From a virus: 30,648 nt of DNA. The position numbers and the translations under genes were made by a program. The notes beneath the pieces are model-generated. The model ran no database searches and had not been told where the DNA came from. It worked only from the letters and a program-made list of their open reading frames with translations. Shown in pieces: positions 20,808 to 30,538 of this stretch (within the stretch, counting starts at the first letter, position 1; the number at the start of each line of letters is the position of its first letter). Location of the stretch: the IMG/VR virus record IMGVR_UViG_3300006926_000012, positions 1 through 30,648 of that record; one strand, given 5' to 3'.

Positions 20808-23198
20808 ATGGCAAGATTAGTAAGTTCATCAATACAAAATCTACTCAACGGGGTGTCCCAACAGCCCGATACAGTAAGACTTCCTAACCAAGCTGCTACT
20901 CAAGAAAATGGGTTATCAGATGTGGTGTTTGGACTTGGGAAACGACCTTCAACAGAACACGTAGCAAAATTAAGTACAGCTACCGATACTAATGTTAAAG
21001 TACACTTAATAAATAGAGATAGTGTTGAACAATATGTTGTATTAATTACGAATGGTGGACTTAAAGTTTATACATTAGGTGGTGTTGAAAAAACAGTAGT
21101 AGCACCTTCGGGTTTAAGTTATTTAACTACAACAACTCCTAATACTGATATTAACTGCATTACCGTAGCTGATTATACGTTTATAGTTAATAAAGGAACA
21201 ACTATTGCAAAATCAGGATCAACAGCAACTTCTCGACCTGCTGAAGCAATATTTTATGTAAAAAATGGCCAGTATAAAACTACCTATGAAATTAAAATAG
21301 ATGGTTCTACACAGGCAAGTTATCAAACTTTAGATAATTCTAGTTCTGGAAATGCAAGTAGTATTACTACTGATAATATTGCAACAGAATTATATAATGA
21401 TTTAGCTGCTGCTCTTACAGGTTATACGATTGAAAGAGATGGTTCTATTATTTATTTATCAAAGACTTCTGGAACATTTACAGCAGGGGTTACAGATGGT
21501 TTAGGGGGAGATGGTTTAATTCAATTAAAAGATAAAACTCAAAACTTTTCTGATTTACCCTATAAAGGAAGAACAGATTTTTTAATAGAAATAACTGGAG
21601 ATGGCGGAACTGAATTTGATAATTATTTTGTTAAATGGGACGGTTCAGCTTGGGTTGAAACAGTTAAAGGTGGTTTAGACAATTCCTTTGATCCAACAAC
21701 AATGCCGTTTGTTCTTATCCGAACAAGTGATGGTAATTTTCGTTTTACTCCTTGTGATGGTGGTACATATACAATCGGTGCAGCTTCTTATGATGATCCT
21801 GAATGGGGAGATAGAGCTGTCGGTGATATAGTGACTAATCCTGATCCATCTTTCATTGGAACAAAGATAAATGATATTTTCTTTTACAGAAATAGGTTAG
21901 GATTTTGTGCAGATGAAAATGTAGTCTTTTCTAAAGCTGGAGAATTTTTTGACTTTTATTATAGTACGGTTACTACAACTCAAGATGATGATCCTGTAGA
22001 TATTTCTGTAAGTCATAATAAAGTTTCTATATTAAAATATGGTGTACCTTTTAATGAAGAATTAATATTATTTTCAGATCAATCACAGTTTATATTAAAG
22101 CCTGAAGAAACACTTACAGCTAAAACAGTTTCAATTAATCAAGCAACTGAATATGAAATATCAGATACGGCCAAACCCTTTGGGATAGGTCAAAATATTT
22201 ATTTTGGATTTACTAGGGGTTCTTTTTCAGGTGTTAAAGAATATTATGTTTCTAGTGATACAGAAGTAAAAGACGCAACAGATACAACAATTAATCTTCC
22301 TAGATATATAACAGGTAATGTATTCTCCCTTAAAGGTTCTTCTACAGAAAATACTTTATTTGCTTTATCTGATGAGAATAGAAATCAACTATATGTTTAC
22401 AAATTTTATTTTGATGCAAATCAAAAGGCGTTACAGAGAAGTTGGTCTACTTATATTTTAGATACTTCTGATGTTATATTAGATATAGATACAATTCAAA
22501 ACTTTGCTTGGCTTGTAATTAAAAGAGATGATGGTACATATTTAGAAAAAATGAATATGAAATCCAATGAAGCTGAAACGAATTTAGATTTTCCAGTTTT
22601 ATTAGATAGAAAAACAACTGCAACTGGTGTTTATGCTAGTGGTACTGATTTAACAACTTGGACAGTTCCTTACCCTGAAACTAGCTCTATGGAAGTAGTT
22701 TATAATGGTTCTTGGCCTGTAGCTCAAAAAGGTAGAAATGTTACCATTACACAAGCGAGTAGTACGAGTATTACAGCGTTAGGAGATCACTCGGCTTATC
22801 CCTGTTTTCTTGGTAGAAAATATAATTTTAAATATGAGTTTTCTAAATTTTATACTAGAGAACAAAAGGCAACAGGAACTTCAACAACAGTTAATACAGG
22901 TAGATTACAACTTAAACATATTGGTTTAATCTTTGGAGATACAGGTTATTTTGAAGTAACAGTAGCTCCTAGAGCTAGAACTTCTGGTGTGTATAAATTT
23001 ACAGGACAAATATTAGGTTCGAGTAGTTTTGTTTTAGGAACACCAAGTTTAGATACTGGGGATTTAAAAGTTCCTATTCAATGTAGAAATAAAGATGTAA
23101 CTATTGATATACAAAATAATACTTATCTTCCTTGTAACTTCTTGTCGGCAGAGTGGACTGGGATTTTCTCCATTTTATCAGCAAGAATGATTGCTTGA
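20808..23198 (+). CDS. Tail tubular protein B (nozzle), T7 gp12-like
   Basis: 796 residues (T7 gp12: 794). The N-terminus SSIQNLLNGVSQQPDTVRLP is the family signature (I.NLI.GVSQQP...R...Q...Q.N). Also present: IFFYRNRLGFCADENVVFSK, FFDFYYSTVTTTQDDDPVDI and LILFSDQSQFILKPEETLTA, conserved throughout podovirus nozzles, and the C-terminal PCNFLSAEWTGIFS. It forms the hexameric tail nozzle. The TGA overlaps the next ATG by one base. Confidence 0.96.
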   Translation: MARLVSSSIQNLLNGVSQQPDTVRLPNQAATQENGLSDVVFGLGKRPSTEHVAKLSTATDTNVKVHLINRDSVEQYVVLITNGGLKVYTLGGVEKTVVAPSGLSYLTTTTPNTDINCITVADYTFIVNKGTTIAKSGSTATSRPAEAIFYVKNGQYKTTYEIKIDGSTQASYQTLDNSSSGNASSITTDNIATELYNDLAAALTGYTIERDGSIIYLSKTSGTFTAGVTDGLGGDGLIQLKDKTQNFSDLPYKGRTDFLIEITGDGGTEFDNYFVKWDGSAWVETVKGGLDNSFDPTTMPFVLIRTSDGNFRFTPCDGGTYTIGAASYDDPEWGDRAVGDIVTNPDPSFIGTKINDIFFYRNRLGFCADENVVFSKAGEFFDFYYSTVTTTQDDDPVDISVSHNKVSILKYGVPFNEELILFSDQSQFILKPEETLTAKTVSINQATEYEISDTAKPFGIGQNIYFGFTRGSFSGVKEYYVSSDTEVKDATDTTINLPRYITGNVFSLKGSSTENTLFALSDENRNQLYVYKFYFDANQKALQRSWSTYILDTSDVILDIDTIQNFAWLVIKRDDGTYLEKMNMKSNEAETNLDFPVLLDRKTTATGVYASGTDLTTWTVPYPETSSMEVVYNGSWPVAQKGRNVTITQASSTSITALGDHSAYPCFLGRKYNFKYEFSKFYTREQKATGTSTTVNTGRLQLKHIGLIFGDTGYFEVTVAPRARTSGVYKFTGQILGSSSFVLGTPSLDTGDLKVPIQCRNKDVTIDIQNNTYLPCNFLSAEWTGIFSILSARMIA

Positions 23199-23653
23199 TG
23201 ATTGTCGAAAGAGACAGCATAGAATCTGATTGTGAAGAATTAGCTAAACATTTAAGAAAACCTGATTTTGATGAAGTTGTTACAGTTACTAAAGAAGCTC
23301 CTTTAAAACCCATTGTAAGAGGTTTTAGAGCAGCTACTTACTGTAAATCTGTATTAAATAATGGAAATATGATTATGATGTATGGCGTGTGTCCTACGTT
23401 ATATCATAAAGTAGGTTCTCCTTTTTTATTAGGAACAGATCGCTTTTTAGAAGTTAAATTACCTTTTGCTCGACAATGTAAAAGTAGAGTAGAAGAAATG
23501 CAGAAACAATATCCTATACTTTGGAATTTTATAGATAGCCGTAATACGGTTCATCTACGATGGATTAAATGGTGTGGGTTTAAATTAATTAACAAGAAAT
23601 ATATAGATAAAATTAAATTTTATGAATTTATAAGAATAAAAAAATATGTGTAA
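23198..23653 (+). CDS. Internal virion protein A, T7 gp13-like
   Basis: 151 residues from ATG 23198 (MIVERDSIESDCEELAKHLR), chosen because it touches the nozzle stop as TGATG; the frame runs upstream into the nozzle gene. The fold looks like an acetyltransferase-type (GNAT-like) domain: VRGFRAATYCKS, MIMMYGVCPTLY, GSPFLLGTDRFLEVKLPFAR and later NTVHLRWIKWCGFKLI, as in the gp13/DUF2833 family. T7 gp13 has 138 residues and is needed for core assembly. No acetyltransferase activity is shown for the family. Confidence 0.85.
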   Translation: MIVERDSIESDCEELAKHLRKPDFDEVVTVTKEAPLKPIVRGFRAATYCKSVLNNGNMIMMYGVCPTLYHKVGSPFLLGTDRFLEVKLPFARQCKSRVEEMQKQYPILWNFIDSRNTVHLRWIKWCGFKLINKKYIDKIKFYEFIRIKKYV

Positions 23654-24218
23654 TCCTTACGCTTATGCAGCTCTCCAGTTTGGACAGCAGTATATGCAAT
23701 ACCGAGCTGACAAAGCCTATGCGGCTGACGTTAACGCAAGAACAGATGCAGCAGCAGCTAGAACGAGAGATGAAGCTATTTATAAGGATATATCATTACA
23801 AAAGAAAAAAGGTGTTGAATACGATAAAAGTGCTGCCGAGAAGTTTAAATTATCTTTAGAAGCTAAAGAGAAAAAGGGAAAAGTAAAAGTTCAATTATTT
23901 GAACGTGGCGTACAAGGTAATATGTTTGCTACTTTAATCGGTGATATAGATAGATCAGAAGGTAGAGGATTTAATCTTATTGATACGAACTATGAAAATA
24001 CAATTAGAAGTATTGAAGATCATAGATTAGCTTGGAACAGGCAATTTACTAATCAAATTTTAAGTATGCCTCAAAAGGGTTATCCTTCAATCGGATCTTA
24101 TCTTTTAACTGCTGGTGTTAATTCAAGTGCTGGGTTCTTAATGGCAAAAGCACCTACTACTCCAGATGCAAGTATTGATATGAGTAGTTATAACTTTAAC
24201 CCTGATGGAAGTACATAA
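23646..24218 (+). CDS. Internal virion protein B, T7 gp14-like
   Basis: 190 residues (T7 gp14: 196). MCNPYAYAALQFGQQYMQYR starts the protein; the long Ala-rich, charged helical stretch (about 20-80) and the segment GNMFATLIGDIDRSEGRGFN with NYENTIRSIEDHRLAWNRQF are typical of gp14 homologues in T7-like marine phages. In T7 it is ejected first and forms the outer-membrane part of the channel. It overlaps gp13 by 8 bp and gp15 by 1 bp. Confidence 0.88.
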   Translation: MCNPYAYAALQFGQQYMQYRADKAYAADVNARTDAAAARTRDEAIYKDISLQKKKGVEYDKSAAEKFKLSLEAKEKKGKVKVQLFERGVQGNMFATLIGDIDRSEGRGFNLIDTNYENTIRSIEDHRLAWNRQFTNQILSMPQKGYPSIGSYLLTAGVNSSAGFLMAKAPTTPDASIDMSSYNFNPDGST

Positions 24219-26308
24219 TGGCAGCAATAGATACAAAATTAGATTTAAGTAGAGTTTCTGGAGTTGGAGATATTAAAAGCTTCAAGGAAGCTCCCTCAGT
24301 TAGTGTTTCTCGTAGTCAAACACAAAAAGGCAGTAAATTTGAATCATTAGCTAAAGCGTTATCTGATATTAGTCCTACATTACTTCAATGGAGTGATAAA
24401 TATAGTAAAGAAAAAGCTACTGAAGGAACATTAAAGGGTGCTAATGCTATTAACGGTATGACACTCAATGAAGCACGTATAGCTCATAAGGCAGGTTTTC
24501 CTGACATTGAAAATGCGTGGGCTAGATATGGTGCTTACAAACAGTATGCGTCTAATGCTGCTGATAATTTTGTTTTTGAATTTCAAAATAGTTATAACGA
24601 AAATAAACACGATAAAAAATATAATTGGGAAACAGATTTAGCTGAAAAAACTCAGGTATTTTTAGAAGGTAAAGAAGAAGATGTTTATTTTCAAGGTGCG
24701 TATAGTGTTGCAAATACAACACTTACAAGTTGGATTAATAAACAAGAAGTAGAAAAACAATCTGCATTATTAACTGAAAGAGTAAAGACAGATACTTCTT
24801 TTCAAGTTAAGTCTATTCCTAAAAAAGTTGAAACAAGAATAGAAGTTGATTTTCTTGAAAATTATACATCACCTCACGATTTTGATGATGAAGGTTATTA
24901 TGAAGCACAGGCTAAATTCAGAAACGATAATTTTATAAAATACTGGGAAGAAGAATTAGATTTAATTAAAACTAATTTAAATCCAGCAATAACTTTATCT
25001 GATTTAGATTCTATTATTATAAGTCAAGGTGAAGCTCACGTTGCAACAGATGGCCGCTATGCTGCGATGTATAAAAAGATGATTACAGAAGAACGACCTG
25101 ATGGTACTCCTGCAATTATGGATAATCCAAAATATCAAACTAGAGCAGAGGCGTTATTAGATGAGATTGCTAGAATAGAAAATACAGGTAATTTTTATAA
25201 TGATTTCCAAAATGGAAATGTTAGTAAATATTCTAAAAAAGACTTTATTAAAAATTCAGATGATATGCTTAAGCATTTAATTAAAGTTAATAAAGCACAA
25301 TTTAATATAGATGATAATCAGGCATTTGCTAAAGCTGTTTTAGATTTAATGCCAGCGATGAAAAAAAATGCACCTATTAAATATATTCAAGAAATATTAA
25401 ATAGACCCATTGGTCGTGAGATTACTAGAGATAATAGATTAGGATTACAACTTGCAATTCTTCTACATAAAGAAGGATTGTTTGGTGCATACTTTGATGA
25501 AAATAATAAACAGTCTGTATTCTGGAGTATTGCTGTTAATAAGTTTTTAACAGGTAATCAAAATCCAGATCAGATATTAAAAGAGTTAGGCCAGTTTCAA
25601 GGTAACTTTATGAAGAAATCCTATTCAACATTAATTTCTGAAAATAAAGAGGAATTTAATAATCGGTTTGGTAGACTTGATATGCTTAAGCCAAAAAATA
25701 GATCAATCATTTATCCAATGGGTGAATATTTTAAAAATGTAGCAGGTGATGGTTGGGAAAATGAATTAGAAAGTTGGGTTAAGAAAAATTATACAGAATT
25801 TAATGAAGTTTTATATAGTAAGAATAAACTTCAAGAATTAGGTATTGAAGCTAACGAATATGAAAATGCTAAAAAAGTTGTATTAGAATTATTAAATGAC
25901 AAATTAAGTCTTATAGATAATCTTCGAGATAGCGATTTAGAAAATGTATTCGATGATATTGGTGTAACTGGTTATAAAGAAATTGGTAGTGTTATCCTTA
26001 AAGGTTTACCGAAAGAAAAACTTTATCTTCTTTTAGAAGATTATGAATTAATACTTAATCCTGAAGATGGGGAAATATCTTTAGGTATAAAACACGGAGA
26101 TGTATCTTTTCAACTTCCCGCAACTTGGGAATCAAAAGATGGTACAGTATCTTGGTTAACTGTTCCTATTAGTGAATTTAGAACAGCTCTTAATAAAAAG
26201 GCAGTTGAACAAAAAGAAAAATTGAAAGAAAAAGCATTTAAAAAAGATAAAAAAATAAGCAAAATAAATAAAATGCTAAGGGAAAATAAGTCTTATTATT
26301 TGGATTAA
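24218..26308 (+). CDS. Internal virion protein C, T7 gp15-like
   Basis: 696 residues (T7 gp15: 747). Mainly helical, soluble, with the segment ATEGTLKGANAINGMTLNEA and a W-rich part (ENAWARYGAYKQYASNAADN) near the N-terminus found in gp15 homologues. The C-terminus is very basic (KKAVEQKEKLKEKAFKKDKK). Position between gp14 and gp16, length and helical content fix the assignment more than any motif. In T7 it forms the periplasmic part of the DNA-ejection tube. Confidence 0.88.
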   Translation: MAAIDTKLDLSRVSGVGDIKSFKEAPSVSVSRSQTQKGSKFESLAKALSDISPTLLQWSDKYSKEKATEGTLKGANAINGMTLNEARIAHKAGFPDIENAWARYGAYKQYASNAADNFVFEFQNSYNENKHDKKYNWETDLAEKTQVFLEGKEEDVYFQGAYSVANTTLTSWINKQEVEKQSALLTERVKTDTSFQVKSIPKKVETRIEVDFLENYTSPHDFDDEGYYEAQAKFRNDNFIKYWEEELDLIKTNLNPAITLSDLDSIIISQGEAHVATDGRYAAMYKKMITEERPDGTPAIMDNPKYQTRAEALLDEIARIENTGNFYNDFQNGNVSKYSKKDFIKNSDDMLKHLIKVNKAQFNIDDNQAFAKAVLDLMPAMKKNAPIKYIQEILNRPIGREITRDNRLGLQLAILLHKEGLFGAYFDENNKQSVFWSIAVNKFLTGNQNPDQILKELGQFQGNFMKKSYSTLISENKEEFNNRFGRLDMLKPKNRSIIYPMGEYFKNVAGDGWENELESWVKKNYTEFNEVLYSKNKLQELGIEANEYENAKKVVLELLNDKLSLIDNLRDSDLENVFDDIGVTGYKEIGSVILKGLPKEKLYLLLEDYELILNPEDGEISLGIKHGDVSFQLPATWESKDGTVSWLTVPISEFRTALNKKAVEQKEKLKEKAFKKDKKISKINKMLRENKSYYLD

Positions 26309-26311
26309 ATT

Positions 26312-29300
26312 ATGGAAAATAAAATAGATTGGGATTTTATAAGTGAATTAGAAGGAGCTGCTATTAAAGTTGGTTATGTTCCTGATGCTGATTCTAGTCA
26401 ATCAGGTGTAACGATTGGAACTGGATTTGATTTAGGTTCTAAAGATGAAGATTTTATGACAAGTATTGGTGTATCTCAAAATATAACTGATAAACTTAAA
26501 CCTTTCTTTAGTTTAAAAGGTGCAGAGGCAGCGAAGGTAGCAAATAAATTACAATTAGATGATAGCGAAGTAAAAGAATTAGATCAAGCATCTAAAAATT
26601 ATTATGCAAATAAGATCATAGAAAAATACGAACACGATAGTGGGAAGTCTTTTGATGATTTATCTTCTGAACAACAAACAGTAATTACTTCTGTTGGTTT
26701 TCAATATGGTAGTTTTGATAGAACTCCTGCATTTTGGGCAGCAGTAACTAATGGAGATTGGGAAGGTGTTGAAAAAGAATTAAGAAACTTTGGAGATAAC
26801 TATTCTAAAAGAAGAATTAAAGAAGCTGATCTTTTAGGTAAAAAAAAAGTTGAAGCATTATTTGTAAAAGATAAAACTGATAAATTACCTTCTCAAGATA
26901 TTGAGGGTGTTAAAAAAGTATTAGAAGAAGTAAAAGAAGAACCAGAAAAAGAAGAACCGTTTAAATATAATCCTATCAAAAATCTTTGGTATCAAACTGA
27001 TCAGGGTGGGGAATTATATTTAGATAAGGTATTTCAAACTTATCAAGATATGGCTAACAAAAGAGAACCAGCACCATTTGGAGTTGCAGCTATTTCAGCT
27101 ATATCTGATATTTGGATTATACCGAGTATTGCTAGGTTAGTATCAGTACCCGCATTTGAGTCACCACCTGAAGGTTATTCTTTAGAAATGGACAATGAAT
27201 ATGTCGAACAAACGTGGAAAGATAATAATATAAGTCCTGAATTTTATGGTGAATTTGCTGGTGTAATAAATAGAGATCATTTTGATTTTACTTTACAACG
27301 AGTTATTCAGCATCAAAAAAATAAAGAATTATTAGCTACTTTAGGTTGGAAAGGTACAGCTCTTGAAATAGGAGCTTTTTTTACTGATCCTGTAAGTTGG
27401 TTGGGCTATGGAGCTGTGGCTAAACTTTTAAAACCTACTTTATTAGCCACTAGATTAACGAGAACTCAAAAGTTTATTAGATCAGGTTTAGCCTACGGTG
27501 CAACAGAAGGAACTCTTTTTACTCCTGTGGCTTTAGATAATCCTACTTACGGTATAAGTGATGTCATCATAGCGACAGCTTTGGGTGGCACTCTTGGAGG
27601 AGGATTGAGTGTAATTTTCTCGAAAAACCTTAATACAATAGCTAAAGCAGAGACGCTTATGGATATTGAGGAGCAAGGTTTAAAAGTTACAAAAAAGGGT
27701 GAAAAAGAATTTAAAAAAGTTAAACAACCTTTCAATACTAAAGCATTACAAGAAACTGAAGATATTGTTGAAGATATTTCTTTAGTTAAAAATATAGGTT
27801 TAATATTTGGAAGATTAAGAGATTTACCATTTTTAGGATTATTTCCTTTTAATAGATCAGGTGCTTTGGGGACAAGTAAAAGTGAACTGGTAAGGTTATT
27901 TAATTTTTTAGGACAAGAAGAACCTGTTGGGTATGTTTTTAAGGCAGGTAAAAGAAAAGGTCAAATTGCACCTCAAGATGATACAGTTGAATTAATAAGA
28001 AATAGTATTATTCAAGGTGGTCATAATATTGTTTATAAAGAAGTGCTACCAGCTCTTAAGGCTTATCTTACAGAAAGTGGACATAATTTTATTGGACGTT
28101 TTGTTGCCTTATCGGCTAAAAAAGATTTTTTAAAAAAAGTAGCTGAAACAATAAGAAGTGGTAAGCCGTCAGGTAATGCACATATTGATAAAGCAGCTAC
28201 AGCATATCGAGATGGTTTTAGATTTATGGTAGACCAGATTAAAAAATCTGGAATTGATGGTGCTGAAAATTTAAAATACTTTGATCAATATTTACCTCGT
28301 AAAATCTCTCCTGAAAGATTAGGAGAATTAATTAATCGTATTGGGTTTGATGGTGTTGTTCATTTATTAGAAGGTGCAATATCCAGAGCACAACCAGCTT
28401 TACGAACAAGTATTACAGCTAAAACAGGTGGTAAGACTATAAAAGTACCTAGTCAAGAACCCTTAAAGGCAAAATTAAAAGACTTAAATAAAAAGATAAA
28501 AGAATTAAATAAAAAGAAACCAAAGGCCACTCAAAAGAAAGCATTAGAAAAGTGGAATTTAAGAAAAGAAAATTTAGTAAACCAATTTAATGATTTAAAT
28601 GAAAGCATTAAAGCAGGAAATGTAGTTGAAACAACAATAGCTGCAAATAAAGTTCAAGTATTAGCTAAAGCAATTATTAAAGCAGCTCAAATGTCTAACC
28701 GTGCTGGTGGGTTTGATATTGAGTCTTTAGTTAAAATTAAAGATCCTGCAAAATTAAAAGAATATCTTGATGATGTATTACAGGATATACCAGCAGCAAA
28801 TAGAGAAGAAATTGCTCTAGCATTACAGGATAATATTAGTTTAATAACTTCTGGTCGTCTCGAAAAAAGAATTAGATTAGATGAATTATGGGAAGACACT
28901 ATTGATGGCGTTAAGGTTCGTTTAGATGATATTTTTGAAAATGATGTAGATTTACTTTGGCATAGTTATATGAATGAAATGTCAGGTTGGATAGCCATTG
29001 GTCGAAGATTAAATATTAAAAATAGAAATGAATTATTAGCTTATCAAAGAAAATTAGAAAAATCTATTGATGATGCCTATGTAGATAAAGAAGCATCTTC
29101 GAGGTATCTTACAAAAAATAAATATATTGCTGGAGAAGAAAAGAAAACAATAACTAGCTTCTTTAAAAATATATTAGGTCGTAGTGCTGAAGATGATCCT
29201 ACGGATATGTGGAGTTCATCTTTAAGAGCATTAAGAAAATACAATTTTATGAGAGTGCTAAATCAAGTTGGTATAGCACAGCTCCCTGAATTTGGTGTTG

Positions 29301-30532
29301 TTACAGCACAACAAGGATTTCTTACATTAGTACAAGAAATGCCACACTTTAAAAGATTACTCGTTAAAGCTCAAAAGGGAGAGCTGGACGATACGTTCTT
29401 TGAAGATATGGCAACTGTTCTTTCTACAAATGGAACAGAACATATTTCAAGAGGCATTACAAATTATGAAATTGAAGATATGGGTGCTACCGCAGTTGGT
29501 AAAATGCACGATGCAGGTAGAGGTAAGATTTGGAAATATTCAAATTTAGGTGAAAGAGCAACAGGTCACGTTTCAGGTTTATTCTTTATAGATAGCCTTG
29601 AAAGACGATTAGCGATGAGATTATTTGTTAATCGAATGGCTAAAGATTTAATTGATGTTGCTGAAGGTGGAAAAGCATTACATAAATTAAAAGGTAGATT
29701 AAACAGATATAGAGCTATTGGGTTTACTGATGAAGAATTATTAGCAATCGGTAGAGAATTTTCTAGTAAAAATGTAACTACTCAAAGAACAGCTTTTGGT
29801 AGACGAGTTCTACATTTTAATTTCTCTAATTGGGCTGATCAAGATTTAGCTTATACTTTTGGACGAAGGGTAAATAGGTACGTTCAAAGAGCAGTACAAT
29901 ATAATTATCTTGGAGATACAAATAGATTTTTCTCTGATAAAGCATTAGGTAAATCGTTAGGTCAATTTAGATCATTTATTATGACGGCTTGGTCTAAACA
30001 ATTTTTACACAATTTAGCTTTAGCTGATATGCAAACAGCTACTACATTTTTATATACAACAATGATTGGTGGTTTAGCATATATTGGTCAAACAAATATG
30101 AACGCTATTGGTATGGATAAAGTAACAAAGAAAAAATATTTCAGAAAGAAATTTGGAAATTATAAAAGTGGAGATTACTCAAAATTTGCTATGGCATCTT
30201 TTCAAAGATCAGGCTGGTCGTCATTAATACCACCTTTAAGTGACTTTGCTTTAAGTGCATTATCTCCAGATAATAGATTTAATTTTAGATCATCAGGATT
30301 AGAAATGAATTTATGGACAGGTAATCCAACTTACGATGTTCTTGGTGGTATTGGAAAAACAGCTCACGCTTTACTTAAAACAACTAGAAATGATTATAGG
30401 TGGTCAAGAACAGATATGAATAGAATGATGAGATTACTCCCTTTTCAAAATATGTATGGAGTAAATAATATATTAAACTTTATAAGAGATAATTCAGGAT
30501 TACCACGAAAGGGTAGCTCAAGTAATTTATAA
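26312..30532 (+). CDS. Internal virion protein D, T7 gp16-like, with N-terminal lysozyme-like domain
   Basis: 1406 residues (T7 gp16: 1318), the largest protein here. Residues 1-175 form a lysozyme-like domain of the T4 lysozyme/pesticin type: ELEG at 12-15 (catalytic Glu14), Asp25/Asp27 and SGVTIGTGFDLG at 31-42 (Thr34 as in T4 lysozyme TIGIGH), later FQYGSFDRTPAFWAAVTNGD and YSKRRIKEADLL. T7 gp16 instead carries a lytic transglycosylase. The rest is helical, with hydrophobic stretches such as ATALGGTLGGGLSVIF and the conserved ALRKYNFMRVLNQVGIAQLP near 980-1000. It opens the cell wall during entry and forms the inner-membrane channel for DNA. Confidence 0.92.
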   Translation: MENKIDWDFISELEGAAIKVGYVPDADSSQSGVTIGTGFDLGSKDEDFMTSIGVSQNITDKLKPFFSLKGAEAAKVANKLQLDDSEVKELDQASKNYYANKIIEKYEHDSGKSFDDLSSEQQTVITSVGFQYGSFDRTPAFWAAVTNGDWEGVEKELRNFGDNYSKRRIKEADLLGKKKVEALFVKDKTDKLPSQDIEGVKKVLEEVKEEPEKEEPFKYNPIKNLWYQTDQGGELYLDKVFQTYQDMANKREPAPFGVAAISAISDIWIIPSIARLVSVPAFESPPEGYSLEMDNEYVEQTWKDNNISPEFYGEFAGVINRDHFDFTLQRVIQHQKNKELLATLGWKGTALEIGAFFTDPVSWLGYGAVAKLLKPTLLATRLTRTQKFIRSGLAYGATEGTLFTPVALDNPTYGISDVIIATALGGTLGGGLSVIFSKNLNTIAKAETLMDIEEQGLKVTKKGEKEFKKVKQPFNTKALQETEDIVEDISLVKNIGLIFGRLRDLPFLGLFPFNRSGALGTSKSELVRLFNFLGQEEPVGYVFKAGKRKGQIAPQDDTVELIRNSIIQGGHNIVYKEVLPALKAYLTESGHNFIGRFVALSAKKDFLKKVAETIRSGKPSGNAHIDKAATAYRDGFRFMVDQIKKSGIDGAENLKYFDQYLPRKISPERLGELINRIGFDGVVHLLEGAISRAQPALRTSITAKTGGKTIKVPSQEPLKAKLKDLNKKIKELNKKKPKATQKKALEKWNLRKENLVNQFNDLNESIKAGNVVETTIAANKVQVLAKAIIKAAQMSNRAGGFDIESLVKIKDPAKLKEYLDDVLQDIPAANREEIALALQDNISLITSGRLEKRIRLDELWEDTIDGVKVRLDDIFENDVDLLWHSYMNEMSGWIAIGRRLNIKNRNELLAYQRKLEKSIDDAYVDKEASSRYLTKNKYIAGEEKKTITSFFKNILGRSAEDDPTDMWSSSLRALRKYNFMRVLNQVGIAQLPEFGVVTAQQGFLTLVQEMPHFKRLLVKAQKGELDDTFFEDMATVLSTNGTEHISRGITNYEIEDMGATAVGKMHDAGRGKIWKYSNLGERATGHVSGLFFIDSLERRLAMRLFVNRMAKDLIDVAEGGKALHKLKGRLNRYRAIGFTDEELLAIGREFSSKNVTTQRTAFGRRVLHFNFSNWADQDLAYTFGRRVNRYVQRAVQYNYLGDTNRFFSDKALGKSLGQFRSFIMTAWSKQFLHNLALADMQTATTFLYTTMIGGLAYIGQTNMNAIGMDKVTKKKYFRKKFGNYKSGDYSKFAMASFQRSGWSSLIPPLSDFALSALSPDNRFNFRSSGLEMNLWTGNPTYDVLGGIGKTAHALLKTTRNDYRWSRTDMNRMMRLLPFQNMYGVNNILNFIRDNSGLPRKGSSSNL

Positions 30533-30538
30533 TAAAAT

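Noticed and set aside
23665-23859. Plus-strand open frame of 64 codons
   Set aside because: Out-of-frame reading inside the gp14-like gene, with no independent support.
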